DNA from: Alphaproteobacteria bacterium
GTDB lineage: Bacteria > Myxococcota_A > UBA796 > GCA-2862545
Length of the DNA: 64,000 nt
Reading direction: 5' to 3'
Assembly (NCBI GenBank): GCA_020632875.1
Contig: JACKET010000006.1
Location: forward strand, 186,001 to 250,000
Shown: one piece after another, positions 25,262 through 34,925 of the stretch
How the letters are laid out: every line of letters starts with the position of its first letter
Numbering within the stretch: position 1 is the first letter of the stretch
Position numbers and translations under genes: made by a program
Notes under the pieces: model-generated
The model's input: only the letters and a program-made list of their open reading frames with translations
Database searches by the model: none
What the model was told of the DNA's origin: nothing

Positions 25262-27921
25262 GCGCCTCTGCTATCGCGCCGGTCTGCGATGTCCCAGGGC
25301 ACGGGCCGTCGACGGCGGAGCAGGAGCGCCGCGAGCCACGCGAAGGGCCCGATCCCGCCGCCTCCGTTGCAGCCACACCCGTTGCCGATGCGCGCCCCGT
25401 CGCCCTCGGCGTCGGCGCCGTCGCAGTCCTCGTCGATGCCGTTGTCGGGGACGTCGACGGCATCTGGGGAGATCGAGGGGTCGGTGTCGTCGCAGTCGGA
25501 CAGCAGGGCGTACCCGTCGTTGTCCTGATCGCGGTCGTTCCCGTCGCAGTCCTCGTCGACGTCGTTGTACCAGACCTCGGTTCCGTCCGGGTTCACGGAC
25601 GGATCCCCGTCGTCGCAGTCGCCGCCCTCCGCGACGTGGTCGGGCAGGCTGCCGCACGACCAGACCCCCGGCTCGCCGCCGAATCCGTCGCCATCCGCAT
25701 CGGGGTACTGCAGCTCGGCCGTGGAGAGGTCGAGGTCGTCGTCGTCGTCGTCGATCGCGCCGTCGCAGTCGTCGTCTTCGCCGTTGCAGACCTCGTCGCT
25801 CCCGGGGCTCACGGAGGCATCGCCGTCGTCGCAGTCGCCGTCGACCCCGGCCTGCGCGGGCCCGACGACGCAGGCCATCTCGCCGTCGCCCGCTCCCCAG
25901 CCATCGCCGTCGCCGTCGGCCCACACGGTGATGGCGTCGTCGACGCCGGAGTCGTCGAGGTCGACGAGACCGTTGCAGTCGTCGTCGACCCCGGGCGTGG
26001 CGCAGCGCTCGACGGCAGCGGGGCTCACGGAGGCATCGCCGTCGTCGCAGTCGGTGGCCTCGAGGCTCCAGCCCGGCCCGGGCGAGCAGGCGTCGAGGGA
26101 CGCGCCCTGCGGGTCGCCGAACCCGTCGAGGTCTGAATCGGGCCACCACAGCGCCGTTCCCGTGGCGCTGTCGTCGGGGAGCCCGTCGCAGTCGTCGTCG
26201 ATGCCATTGCACGTCTCGAGCGCGAGCGGGCTCACGGCATCGGACGTGTCGTCGCAGTCGAGGTCGTTCGCGACGTAGCCACCGGGCTGGAGGCAGGAGA
26301 CGAGGAGGCTCGCCGGGTCGCCGTACCCGTCGGCATCGGTGTCGGCGTACCAGGCCGTGTCGGGGTCGATGCTCGCGTCGCTGTCGTCGCAGTCGAGGTC
26401 GTTGTCGACGAAGCCCGGCGCGTCCGAACACAGGCTCGTCGGCGCCTCGGGGTTCCCGTAGCCGTCGCCGTCGTCGTCGGCCCAGTGCGTGACGAAGGCC
26501 GGCACGCCGTCGGCGCCGTCGCAGTCCTCGTCGATGCCGTTGCACGCCACGTCGGGCACGAAGGGGGACCGCGTCGGGTCGAGGTCGTCGCAGTCGATGT
26601 GGACGAGGGCGCCGTCGCCGTCGGCGTCCGCGCCGAAGAAGTCGATGTCGAGCTCGGGACCACCGAGGTGCCCGCGGTCGCCGGTCGAGCCGTCGACGTC
26701 GAGGACGCCGCTCAGCCCGAGGTCGACGACGGAGAGCGTGGGGTAGGCGAACAGCGCGGTGGCGCACGTGCTGGTGTCGCCGACGAGCCCGGACGGGCCG
26801 ATGTCGTTGATCGGAGGCCCGGAGACCGAGCCGTTCGGCGGTGCCGCGTCGAAGAGGTTGCCCTCGACGACGCTCGCGCCGCCCCGGGTCGCGCCGGTGA
26901 GGGCGTTCACCACGACGCTGTCGCGGAGGTCGCCGCCCCCCGAGAGGTTCGCGCCCGTGCTCGCCCCGATGATCGTGGCGTTCCGCACGTCGTTGTTGCC
27001 GGTGCGGAGGCGGAGCGCCGTGTCGCCGTCGCGGATCGAGAGCCACTGCGAGACCGCGACGAGCCCCGCGCTGGACGTGGCGTCGATGGCGGGGGCGCCG
27101 GTGCTCTCGCAGGTGAAGAGGTTGGTCGCCACGAGCTGACCGGCGTTCGTGTGCACCCGGATCGCGGAGCCCTCGTTGTTCCCGCTGGCGCCCTCGATCC
27201 ACACGCGGTTCAGCGTGGCCGTGCCCTCGACGTCGATGCCGGCGCCGCGTGGGCACGACGTTCCGACGAGCGTGGCGTCGGTGAGGTCGAGGGTGCCGAG
27301 CACGCGGATGCCGCCGCCCTTGTTCGTGGCGGTCGCGCCTCCGATGAAGAGGTCGGAGACCACCGCCGAGCCGGCCGTGGCGACGTGGATGCCGCCTCCG
27401 TCGACGGCCGATGCGTTCAGGATCACGAGGCCCGTGGCGTCGAGCGTGCCGTCGGACAAGAAGATTCCGCCGCCCGTGGCCTGGCCGTTCGCGTTCTCGA
27501 TGCGCACGTCGACCAGGATGGCCGCGGACCCCTCGAAGATGCCGAGCCCGCCGCCCGGTGACGTGCCCGACGGCGGTGTGGCGTTCATCACGGTGACGCG
27601 CTCGGCCCGGAGGTCGGAGCCGACGAGCGTGACGAGCCCGCGCTTGACCCCGCCGCCGTCGACCGTGAGGTCGCGCAGCACCACGCCGGGAACCGCGATG
27701 TCGACCACGGTGGCGCCGGCGCCGCCGTACAGCGTCGTCGTGCCCTGACCAGCGCCCTCGATCGTGATGGCGTGCTCGATCCGCAGGTTGGCGTCGGTGT
27801 GCGAGCCGGGCCCGAGCAGGATCCGGTCGCCGTCGACCGCCAACGCCAGCGCCGCGGTGAGGTCGGAGACCGTGCCGGGCACGGTGATGTCGGAGGCCTG
27901 GGCTGCGAGCAACCACCACAT
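25258..27921 (-). CDS. parallel beta-helix + MopE-type metal-binding repeat surface protein with MYXO-CTERM-like tail
   Basis: The 887-residue protein begins MWWLLAAQA, a short signal peptide. Residues ~10-390 are a right-handed parallel beta-helix (repeated VVSDLFIGG, LVATNLFTC-type coils). The C-terminal half holds about ten MopE-like modules of the form DxDxDGYG ... DCDDxDxxxxP ... CNGxDDDCDG, the putative metal-binding motif of myxobacterial surface proteins. A Cys-rich GCGCNGGGG precedes a hydrophobic stretch and RRRR, the MYXO-CTERM-like sorting signal. An extra 14-16 residues follow the Arg run. It is probably a Ca-binding cell-surface protein. It heads a two-gene unit. Confidence 0.88.
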   Translation of the reverse strand: MWWLLAAQASDITVPGTVSDLTAALALAVDGDRILLGPGSHTDANLRIEHAITIEGAGQGTTTLYGGAGATVVDIAVPGVVLRDLTVDGGGVKRGLVTLVGSDLRAERVTVMNATPPSGTSPGGGLGIFEGSAAILVDVRIENANGQATGGGIFLSDGTLDATGLVILNASAVDGGGIHVATAGSAVVSDLFIGGATATNKGGGIRVLGTLDLTDATLVGTSCPRGAGIDVEGTATLNRVWIEGASGNNEGSAIRVHTNAGQLVATNLFTCESTGAPAIDATSSAGLVAVSQWLSIRDGDTALRLRTGNNDVRNATIIGASTGANLSGGGDLRDSVVVNALTGATRGGASVVEGNLFDAAPPNGSVSGPPINDIGPSGLVGDTSTCATALFAYPTLSVVDLGLSGVLDVDGSTGDRGHLGGPELDIDFFGADADGDGALVHIDCDDLDPTRSPFVPDVACNGIDEDCDGADGVPAFVTHWADDDGDGYGNPEAPTSLCSDAPGFVDNDLDCDDSDASIDPDTAWYADTDADGYGDPASLLVSCLQPGGYVANDLDCDDTSDAVSPLALETCNGIDDDCDGLPDDSATGTALWWPDSDLDGFGDPQGASLDACSPGPGWSLEATDCDDGDASVSPAAVERCATPGVDDDCNGLVDLDDSGVDDAITVWADGDGDGWGAGDGEMACVVGPAQAGVDGDCDDGDASVSPGSDEVCNGEDDDCDGAIDDDDDDLDLSTAELQYPDADGDGFGGEPGVWSCGSLPDHVAEGGDCDDGDPSVNPDGTEVWYNDVDEDCDGNDRDQDNDGYALLSDCDDTDPSISPDAVDVPDNGIDEDCDGADAEGDGARIGNGCGCNGGGGIGPFAWLAALLLRRRRPVPWDIADRRDSRGA

Positions 27922-27950
27922 GCTTCGAAGCTACCACCTTCCTGGGCGAA

Positions 27951-30900
27951 TCACGGGGATGGGAGCGCATCCGCCGTGGGCCGGGGGTTCCGGACCCGCT
28001 CGACGATGCCGGCCCAGCGGGGGTGCTCGCGGAGCGGCGCGAGGCCGGGGTCGACGGAGAGCATGTCCGCGGTGACCTCGGGGGCTGGCGCCTCGTGCAG
28101 CAGGGCGTCGAGGATGTCGAGGGCCGCGTCGGGGTCGCCGGACCGCAGCACGTGTCGGGCGAGGGCCCGGCGGAGGTGCGGCATGCGATCCTCGACCTCC
28201 TTGCGCGGATCGGGCGACAGCGACGGGTCGGCGAGGAGGGCCTCGAACAGCGCCAGGGTGCCTTCGAGGTCGTCGTCGCGCATGGAGAGCAGCTCGGCCA
28301 GCGCCGCCCGGTCGTCGGATCGGGGCAGGGAGGCCGGGTCGACGTCCGCGACCCAGCGCAGCGCCTGCTTCGCTTCGACGTCGTCCTCGTGGGCCTGGAG
28401 GGTGGTGTACCAGGCGTCGTGGAACACCCGGATCCAGCGCGGGCCGAGCGCCTGACGGACGACGGGCGCCACGCGGTCGACGTGGAGGTGCAGCAGCAGC
28501 TCCACGAATCCGTTCCGGCCCTGGGCGTCCAGCCGGCGCACGGCGTCCGCGAGGCCGGCGTCGTCGCCGGTGTGGAGCGCGATGGCCGCGTCCAGGGAGG
28601 CGTCCTCGCCCGGCGGCACGAGCCGACGCGCGCCACCCGGGTCGCCGTTGGCCACCAGCCGCATCGCGGTGGCGAGCGGCGTCGGCGTCCAGGGGTCCTC
28701 GTCCACGTTGACCATCGCGATCCGGCGCAGCAGGCCGTGGGCGAGCGCGTGCGTGCCCGACGAGACGAGCGCGAGGTCCCACTCCCGGGCGCCGGGGGGC
28801 AGCATCGGCCGGACGAGCTCCTGACGGTAGCGGACCTGTCCGCCCTCCGCCATCGTGCAGCGGAGCCCGGACCGGTCGGGCCAGATGTCGAAGGTGACGG
28901 TCGTGAGCGTGTCGAGCGGCTGCTCGTCCCAGACCATCTCGGGACCGATCCGACAGTCCGTCCGCTTCTCGACGACGCCTCCGCCACCCCCGCCGCTCAC
29001 CTGGATCCCCGTCAGCGGGACGGCCTGGCCGCGCGGCACGAGCGCGATGGTGAACGTGCTCCCCCAGTCGACGCGGGGCGTGACGAGGTCGACCTCGAGC
29101 CGCAGCCAGCCGCCGTCCCAGCGGATGGGACGCCGGGCGAGGACCTCCCGCTGCCAGGCGTCGACCTCGAGCCCCTGGGGGCCGGAGCGGAGGGCCACAG
29201 GGTTCAGCACCTCCCAGCCCGCGTCGAGCGGCTTGGTGAGATCCAGCTCGAGGCGCGTGGGGTCGATGAGCGCCTCGAGCTCGTCGAGCCGCTCGAGGTC
29301 GGCGCTCGTGGCGGACCCCACCGCGGCGAGCCGCTGGAGCACGCTCCGTTCGCGGACGGGCTCGACGTCGTCGCGCCACGCCGCGGCGGCGCTCCGGAGG
29401 AGCCCGGCGTCGTCGCCCGCCTCCTCCTCGAACAGCCTCGCCGCCCCGGCATGGTCGCCACGCGCCGCGGACACCTCCGCCGCGCGCACCCGGGCGGCGT
29501 GGGCGAGCTCGGGACGGGACGCCAGCACGGCGAGCCGCTGGAACGCCGCAGCGGCGGCCTCGAGCTGCCCCACCAGCGCGAGATCGTCGGCCCGGCGCCA
29601 GGCATCGGCGGTCGCGGGATCGGCGTCGGAAGGCGGGGCGACCGGCACGGCGAGATCGAAGGGGCGCAGCGGGAGGTGGGCGTCGCCTGTGCCGAGCACC
29701 CAGAGCCGCTCGTCGTCGTCGCGGTGCCGAACCACGAGCTCCACGTCGCCATCGCCGTCGAGGTCGGTGAGGTGGAGGGGCTGGACGCGGGGGAGTCGGA
29801 TCGCCGACTGGGTCGGCAGGCCCGGGTCCGTCACGATCCATGCGTCGAATCCGCACGTCGCCACGAGCTCGGTCTGCCCGTCCCCGTCGAGATCGCCCGA
29901 CCGGATGCGGCCACACGAGATGTCGAGGATGCGCTCGGCCTCCATCGCCTCGGGCGGACCGGCGATCAGGTAGATCCCCTCGGGGGAGCCGAGCGTCCCG
30001 TCCTCCGGGAACACGCGGCGGTTCGGGTACCGGTCCTGCTTCACCACCGCGAACCGGGGGTGGTCCTCGCCAGGCAGGACCGCGAGGTCCATCAGCGTGC
30101 CGAGCTTGATGCGCCCCCGGAGACGCGCGGGGTCGCCATCGAGGACGCGAAGGTCGTACGCGCCCCACTCGGCGGAGAGGACCACGAGCTCGTCGGACCC
30201 GTCCCCGTCCCCGTCGACATCCGCGGCCGCCATCGCCGGGATCTCGCTGTTCGCGTGGCTCGTGCCGCGATGGGCGTCGGCGACGGACCAGCCGGCCTCA
30301 GTGCGGTCGACGCGCCACAGCCGGCGCGACGCGCCGACGTACAGCTCCTCCTGCCCGTCGCCGTCGAGATCCGCACGTGCCGAGGCGCTGATCCGGGCGT
30401 GCGGCCAGCGGAGGACCTCGACCAGATCGCCGTCGCCCTCGACCAGCACGCCTTCGTCGGTGGCGAGGTCGGTGCGTGCGAACAGGCGGTCGGTGAGCGC
30501 GTGGACGCTGTTGGGACGCGTGCCTCGCGGCAGCCGTCGCACCCCGGTCGCGTGCAGCGTCGGACCCCGTTCGACCACGCGCAGCGAGTCGACGTCCGTC
30601 CGGTCGACGAGGAGCAGCGCCCCACCGGGCGTCTCGAGCAGGCCCACGTCGCGGTGCGCAGTGGGTGTGGCCGACGCGAGGGCGCGGAGCACGCTCGCGG
30701 CGCGACCCTCGGCGCGCCCGGCCGCCTCCGAGAGGCGCAGCAGCAGGGCGTCGGCGAGCACCCGCAGCGGCGCGAGGTCGGCGCTCTCGAAGCGCTCGGG
30801 AGCACGCTCGGCGAGGAGGCGCATCACGCGGGGCAGGCGGTCCGCGTCGTCGGCGTGGGCCACGGCTCGCGCGAGGCCCGTGAGCGCCTCGATCTGGTCG

Positions 30901-32852
30901 TCGTCCGCCTCGGCATCGGCATACGCCGCGGACCACGCCGCGCTCGAGGCATCGGCCTCCCCGCGCTCCGCGAGCTGGCGGGCGCGCAGCATCCATCCAT
31001 GGGTGCGCGCGACGGTCTGCTGGAGCGCGGGCTCGGCCTCGAATGCCGCCCAGAGCTCGTCGGCCTCCGCCGTCCGCCCGCTCGCCTCGAGGTCGGCGAG
31101 CCGCTCGCTCACGGTCGCGAGGCGGGCCGCGGCGAGCTGCTCGCGCCCGTCCACCGCTGCGGGCCGGAGCGCGAGGAACCCGACGGCCGCGACCGCGAGG
31201 GCCACACCTCCCGCCACGGCGACCCACCGTGTGGATCCGGCCCGCCGGCGGGGCGGCGGAACGCGCGCGAGGACGGGCTCGTCGCGCAGACAGCGGTCCA
31301 GATCCTCGGCGAATGCGGCACCGCTCGGGTAGCGCGCGTCGGGCTCGTACGCGACGGCCTGGAGGCACACGCGCGCGACGTGCTCGGGGATCCCGGGGTC
31401 GAACGTCCGCGGGGAGGGCGGCGACCCGCCGCGGAGGCGTTGCAGCACGTCGCCCGCCGTCGCGCTCTCGAACGGCGCCTCGCCCACGAGGCACTCGTAC
31501 AGCACGGCGCCGAGGGCGTAGATGTCGGTCGGGGGACCGATGTCGCTGCGTCCGAGGGACTGCTCGGGCGATATGTACAGCGGCGTGCCGAGCATCTGCC
31601 CGGTCTGGGTGAGGCGGGCGTCCGCGTCGGTGGCGTCGAACGCCAGCCCGAAGTCGGTGAGACGGGGGACGCCGCCCTCCAGGAGGATGTTCCCGGGCTT
31701 CACGTCGCGGTGGACGATGCCCTCGGCATGGGCGGCGTCGAGCGCCCGCGCCACGCCACTCGCGATCTCCACGGCCTCGCGCCAGGGCAGGGGGCCCTGC
31801 GTCAGGCGGTCGGCCAGCGTGGGGCCCTCCACGAGCTCCATCGCGAACCACGCGCCGTCGTCGCCCCGTCCGAGGTCGAGGATGCGGACGATCCCCGGAT
31901 GGTCGAGGCGCGCCACCGCGCGGGCCTCGCGGAGGAAGCGCTCGATCTCGCGGTCGAGCGCCAGGGCGCCGGACCGCAGCACCTTCACCGCGACGGCTCG
32001 GCGGAGGTCGGGATCCACGCCCTCGTATACGACCCCCATGCCGCCGCGCCCGAGCTCGCGGGTGATCTCGTAGCGCCCGATACGGGGCGGCGGCCCGCGC
32101 TTCGGGCGGGGCTCCGGGGCCGCCTCGTCGGGGCCCGCGGGGAGCTCTGCGAGGGTCGCCTCGAGCATGCGGACCCCCTCGGCGACCGTCGCGCGTCGGT
32201 CGACGCGGGGGTCGGTGAGCCGGCGGGTGAGATCCGCGATCCGCGCGGGAACGTCGCGGTCGATGGTCAGGGGGGCGGGATCGGACGCGGTCCGCATGCG
32301 CCCGTCGAGCAGCTCGGCCGCGAGGACCCCGAGCCCATAGGCATCCTGGAGGGGCCCCGCCTCCCCGGGCTCGGGCGCCCGGTACGGCGGCGCGGCTTCG
32401 GTGCGATGGGCGCGCGGCGTGAAGTCCACGAGCTGCACGCGTCCGTCCCGGTCGAGCCGCACGGTGTCGCGGTGGAGGCGGCCGTGGCGGACGCCGGAGT
32501 CGTGGGCGGCGAGCAGGGCCCTCGCGACCTGGACCAGCGCCTCGAGCGCGGCGCGAATCGGCAGGGGAGGGTCGCGGATCCAGCTGCCGAGCGACGTGCG
32601 CGCCGCGGTCTCCGTGACCACCCACACCCCGTCGCCGGAGCGCTCGACGGCGAGCACGCGGGGGATCGCGGGGTGCGCCAGACGCTCGAGCTGGCGGGCG
32701 TCCTGCACCAGCGCGTCGACCTCGGGGCCCTGGAGCCACGTCGCTTCGGCCTTCCGGAACGGCGTGTCGACCCGATGGCACTGCCACCGGTCCGGTGCGT
32801 CGAGGGGAGCCTCGAGCACCCACGCGCCGATCTGTTCTCCCGGAGCGGGCAC
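27951..32852 (-). CDS. tandem pseudokinase-kinase transmembrane receptor with FG-GAP ectodomain
   Basis: This 1633-residue protein carries two kinase-like domains. The first (~1-235) lacks the catalytic set: HGRLHRDTV replaces HRDLKPAN, DFT replaces DFG, and no VAVK Lys or glycine loop is visible, so it should be inactive. The second (~260-525) is complete: GRGGMGVV loop, Lys290, HRDVKPGN (Asp383), DFG ~400-402. A transmembrane helix at ~543-563 follows. The predicted extracytoplasmic part has helical sequence, FG-GAP-like loops (DLDGDGQEEL, DVDGDGDGSD, DLDGDGDVELVV), a beta-sandwich-like region and a helical tail. Bacterial kinases of PknB type place sensors in this region. The pseudokinase could regulate the kinase allosterically, as in JAK-type proteins; that is inference. 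Confidence 0.9.
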   Translation of the reverse strand: MPAPGEQIGAWVLEAPLDAPDRWQCHRVDTPFRKAEATWLQGPEVDALVQDARQLERLAHPAIPRVLAVERSGDGVWVVTETAARTSLGSWIRDPPLPIRAALEALVQVARALLAAHDSGVRHGRLHRDTVRLDRDGRVQLVDFTPRAHRTEAAPPYRAPEPGEAGPLQDAYGLGVLAAELLDGRMRTASDPAPLTIDRDVPARIADLTRRLTDPRVDRRATVAEGVRMLEATLAELPAGPDEAAPEPRPKRGPPPRIGRYEITRELGRGGMGVVYEGVDPDLRRAVAVKVLRSGALALDREIERFLREARAVARLDHPGIVRILDLGRGDDGAWFAMELVEGPTLADRLTQGPLPWREAVEIASGVARALDAAHAEGIVHRDVKPGNILLEGGVPRLTDFGLAFDATDADARLTQTGQMLGTPLYISPEQSLGRSDIGPPTDIYALGAVLYECLVGEAPFESATAGDVLQRLRGGSPPSPRTFDPGIPEHVARVCLQAVAYEPDARYPSGAAFAEDLDRCLRDEPVLARVPPPRRRAGSTRWVAVAGGVALAVAAVGFLALRPAAVDGREQLAAARLATVSERLADLEASGRTAEADELWAAFEAEPALQQTVARTHGWMLRARQLAERGEADASSAAWSAAYADAEADDDQIEALTGLARAVAHADDADRLPRVMRLLAERAPERFESADLAPLRVLADALLLRLSEAAGRAEGRAASVLRALASATPTAHRDVGLLETPGGALLLVDRTDVDSLRVVERGPTLHATGVRRLPRGTRPNSVHALTDRLFARTDLATDEGVLVEGDGDLVEVLRWPHARISASARADLDGDGQEELYVGASRRLWRVDRTEAGWSVADAHRGTSHANSEIPAMAAADVDGDGDGSDELVVLSAEWGAYDLRVLDGDPARLRGRIKLGTLMDLAVLPGEDHPRFAVVKQDRYPNRRVFPEDGTLGSPEGIYLIAGPPEAMEAERILDISCGRIRSGDLDGDGQTELVATCGFDAWIVTDPGLPTQSAIRLPRVQPLHLTDLDGDGDVELVVRHRDDDERLWVLGTGDAHLPLRPFDLAVPVAPPSDADPATADAWRRADDLALVGQLEAAAAAFQRLAVLASRPELAHAARVRAAEVSAARGDHAGAARLFEEEAGDDAGLLRSAAAAWRDDVEPVRERSVLQRLAAVGSATSADLERLDELEALIDPTRLELDLTKPLDAGWEVLNPVALRSGPQGLEVDAWQREVLARRPIRWDGGWLRLEVDLVTPRVDWGSTFTIALVPRGQAVPLTGIQVSGGGGGGVVEKRTDCRIGPEMVWDEQPLDTLTTVTFDIWPDRSGLRCTMAEGGQVRYRQELVRPMLPPGAREWDLALVSSGTHALAHGLLRRIAMVNVDEDPWTPTPLATAMRLVANGDPGGARRLVPPGEDASLDAAIALHTGDDAGLADAVRRLDAQGRNGFVELLLHLHVDRVAPVVRQALGPRWIRVFHDAWYTTLQAHEDDVEAKQALRWVADVDPASLPRSDDRAALAELLSMRDDDLEGTLALFEALLADPSLSPDPRKEVEDRMPHLRRALARHVLRSGDPDAALDILDALLHEAPAPEVTADMLSVDPGLAPLREHPRWAGIVERVRNPRPTADALPSP

Positions 32853-32965
32853 GCCGGGCCCTCCTCGCGATTCGGACGGTTCCCCGAGCCCCCCCTCGGA
32901 GCGGGCACAGAGTATCCGATCTCCGGCGCACCCTGGCGTACGATGGGCGCGAGACGGGAGGTCCG

Positions 32966-33661
32966 GTGACTCCGGGACGCGCTGGCTACGCCTTCTTCGT
33001 GGCGCTCGCGCTGGTCGTCGGGGCCTGGGTCCAGCGCACCGAGAAGCGCCGGCTCGGGATGCCCGGTGGGAACCAGGGCCTCGCGCTGACCGCGGGGGCC
33101 GTGCTGGGCGGCGTGCTCGGCTCCAAGCTCCTGATGGTGCTGTACGTGCCGCCCGGCGACTGGGGCGCCATCCTCGACGAGCTGAAGTCGCTGGACTTCG
33201 ACGGGAAGACCGTCATCGGCGGGCTCACCGGCGGGTACGTCGGTGTGGAGCTCGCGAAGCGCCTCGCGGGCGTGAGGCGCTCGACGGGGGACGCCTGGGC
33301 CGTGGCGCTGCCGGTGGCGCACGCCATCGGCCGGCTCGGCTGCCTCGCGAACGGCTGCTGCTACGGCGGCGAGACCGGGCTGGCCGCGTGGGGCCCCGCG
33401 TTCGCCCGGCACCCCGCGCAGGTCTACGAGATGGTCGGGAACCTCGCCCTCGCGGCGTTCCTGTGGAGCATCCGCGAGCAGCCGCGGGCACCGGGCCAGC
33501 TGTTCCGGATGTACCTCGTGGGGTACGCCGCGATCCGCTTCCTGTGCGACCCGTTCCGCGGCGACGCGCACGTCTGGCTCGGGCCGCTGTCGTTCGTGCA
33601 GTGGTACTGCCTGGCGGTGGGTGCGGGGTTCGCGGTGTGGATCGCGCGGGCCTCCCGGTGA
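32966..33661 (+). CDS. Lgt-like (prolipoprotein diacylglyceryl transferase family) membrane protein
   Basis: The 231-residue protein has about six hydrophobic segments and Lgt-family signatures: GRLGCLANGCCYG and RHPAQVYEM. The segment that in true Lgt reads ...HGG... is here VIGGLTGGYVG, so the conserved His is missing, and the loop after NG is CCYG rather than NGE. It could be a divergent paralogue rather than the housekeeping lipoprotein transferase. GTG 32966 is preceded by GGAGG. The stop overlaps the next GTG by 4 bp, starting a three-gene coupled unit. Whether it modifies the many lipoproteins nearby is unknown. Confidence 0.8.
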   Translation: MTPGRAGYAFFVALALVVGAWVQRTEKRRLGMPGGNQGLALTAGAVLGGVLGSKLLMVLYVPPGDWGAILDELKSLDFDGKTVIGGLTGGYVGVELAKRLAGVRRSTGDAWAVALPVAHAIGRLGCLANGCCYGGETGLAAWGPAFARHPAQVYEMVGNLALAAFLWSIREQPRAPGQLFRMYLVGYAAIRFLCDPFRGDAHVWLGPLSFVQWYCLAVGAGFAVWIARASR

Positions 33662-34020
33662 GGGAGCGCCTCGCGGGCGCGGCGGTCGGCGTGCTCTTCG
33701 CCGCCCAGGCCGTGTGGATCGCGACCGGGCCGCTCCGGCCGCACAGCTACGGGAACTGGGCGCCGTTCCACGAGCACGCGACGTACACCGTCGACGCGCG
33801 CATCGACGGCGTGCGGCTCGACCCCGCCGGGGTCCGCGCGCGGTACGGCTGCTACGCGCACTTCTACGACGCCGCGACCGACCGCGACTGGCAGCTCAAC
33901 CGCATGCAGCACGTGCTGGGCTGGATCGAGCGCGTCGAGCGGAGCTCCGCGCACCCGGCCGAGGTCCGCGTGCGCTACCGGATCGACGGCGGCCCCGAGC
34001 AGCTCTGGGAGTGGCCGTGA
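33658..34020 (+). CDS. small N-terminally anchored protein, function unknown
   Basis: A 120-residue product from GTG 33658, overlapping the Lgt-like stop (GTGA). The N-terminus has a basic residue and one hydrophobic stretch (LAGAAVGVLFAAQAVWIATG), followed by a polar ~95-residue domain that is rich in aromatic residues (NWAPFHEHATYTVDARI, GCYAHFYDAATDRDWQL). It probably sits in the membrane with its domain outside. No family is recognised. Its stop overlaps the following start by 4 bp. Confidence 0.62.
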   Translation: MRERLAGAAVGVLFAAQAVWIATGPLRPHSYGNWAPFHEHATYTVDARIDGVRLDPAGVRARYGCYAHFYDAATDRDWQLNRMQHVLGWIERVERSSAHPAEVRVRYRIDGGPEQLWEWP

Positions 34021-34925
34021 TCCTGCGATCTCCCGCGTCGCTCGCCCATCCGGTGCTGTCGCCGCGGGCCGTGATGGTGGTGAAGCTCCTCGCGCTCGCG
34101 TGGGCGGTCACCGGGCAGATCACCGTGTACCCGCAGGTGCGCGTGCCACCCCTCGCGCTGCTCGCGGCCTTCGAGGGCAGCCCCGCGTGGCCCGTCGCGC
34201 TCACGTTCCTCGGCGTGCTCGGTGTGCTCGGCGTGTGGCTCACGGGGCTCGTGCGCACCGGCGCGATGGTGCTGGCGGCGTCCATCGGGCTCGGCATGGC
34301 GGGGGATCTCGCGTGGTTCAGCAACAACCGCGCCTTCACCGCCGTGGTGCTCGCGCTGCTCGGCCTCGCGCAGACCCCCGCGCAGGAGCGCTGGGTGCCG
34401 TGGCAGTGCGGGGTCGTGTTCCTCGGGGCGGCCTTCGACAAGACGCTGAGCCCGGACTGGCGTTCGGGCCGGTTCCTCGCCACGTTCGTCGACGGGCTGG
34501 CCGACTACGGGCTGCTGTGGTCGCCCGGCGGCTACACGGGCGGACGGCACTGCCTGGCCGAGCTCGCCGCGGCCTGGGGCACGCCCTGGCTGTTCGCGGC
34601 GGCCTCGTGGCTCGTCATCCTCGGGGAGTGGGCGATCGGCGTGGGCTTCCTGCTGCGCCATCGCGCGGTGGTGACGGCGAACGCGGCGTTCTTCGTGGGG
34701 CTGGTGCTGCTCACCGGCAGCCCGATGGGGATGTTCGCGTTCGCCGGGACCATCGTGTCGCTGCTGCTGATCGATGGGCTGGGCGAGGGGAGGCGCCTCG
34801 GCGACCACGTCGGCTACTGGGCGGCCGTCGTGGTGCTGCTCGGCAGCCCGCTGTTCTCGCAGGCCCTGGTGGTGCTCGTGGCCGTCGCGGTCGCCGCGAC
34901 CTACGACAGGGCGTTCCGGACGTAG
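34017..34925 (+). CDS. multi-pass membrane protein, HTTM/DoxX-like
   Basis: The 302-residue protein has about seven hydrophobic helices (VMVVKLLALAWAVTGQ, VALTFLGVLGVLGVWL, AFTAVVLALLGLAQT, PWLFAAASWLVILGEW, GMFAFAGTIVSLLLI, YWAAVVVLLGSPLF). Topology and the WFSNNRAFT loop recall HTTM (vitamin-K-carboxylase-like) proteins, but I see no catalytic motif, so this is only a resemblance. GTG 34017 overlaps the preceding stop (GTGA). ATG 34074 is in frame. The 3' end overlaps the convergent hydroxylase gene by 25 bp. Confidence 0.55.
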   Translation: MILRSPASLAHPVLSPRAVMVVKLLALAWAVTGQITVYPQVRVPPLALLAAFEGSPAWPVALTFLGVLGVLGVWLTGLVRTGAMVLAASIGLGMAGDLAWFSNNRAFTAVVLALLGLAQTPAQERWVPWQCGVVFLGAAFDKTLSPDWRSGRFLATFVDGLADYGLLWSPGGYTGGRHCLAELAAAWGTPWLFAAASWLVILGEWAIGVGFLLRHRAVVTANAAFFVGLVLLTGSPMGMFAFAGTIVSLLLIDGLGEGRRLGDHVGYWAAVVVLLGSPLFSQALVVLVAVAVAATYDRAFRT

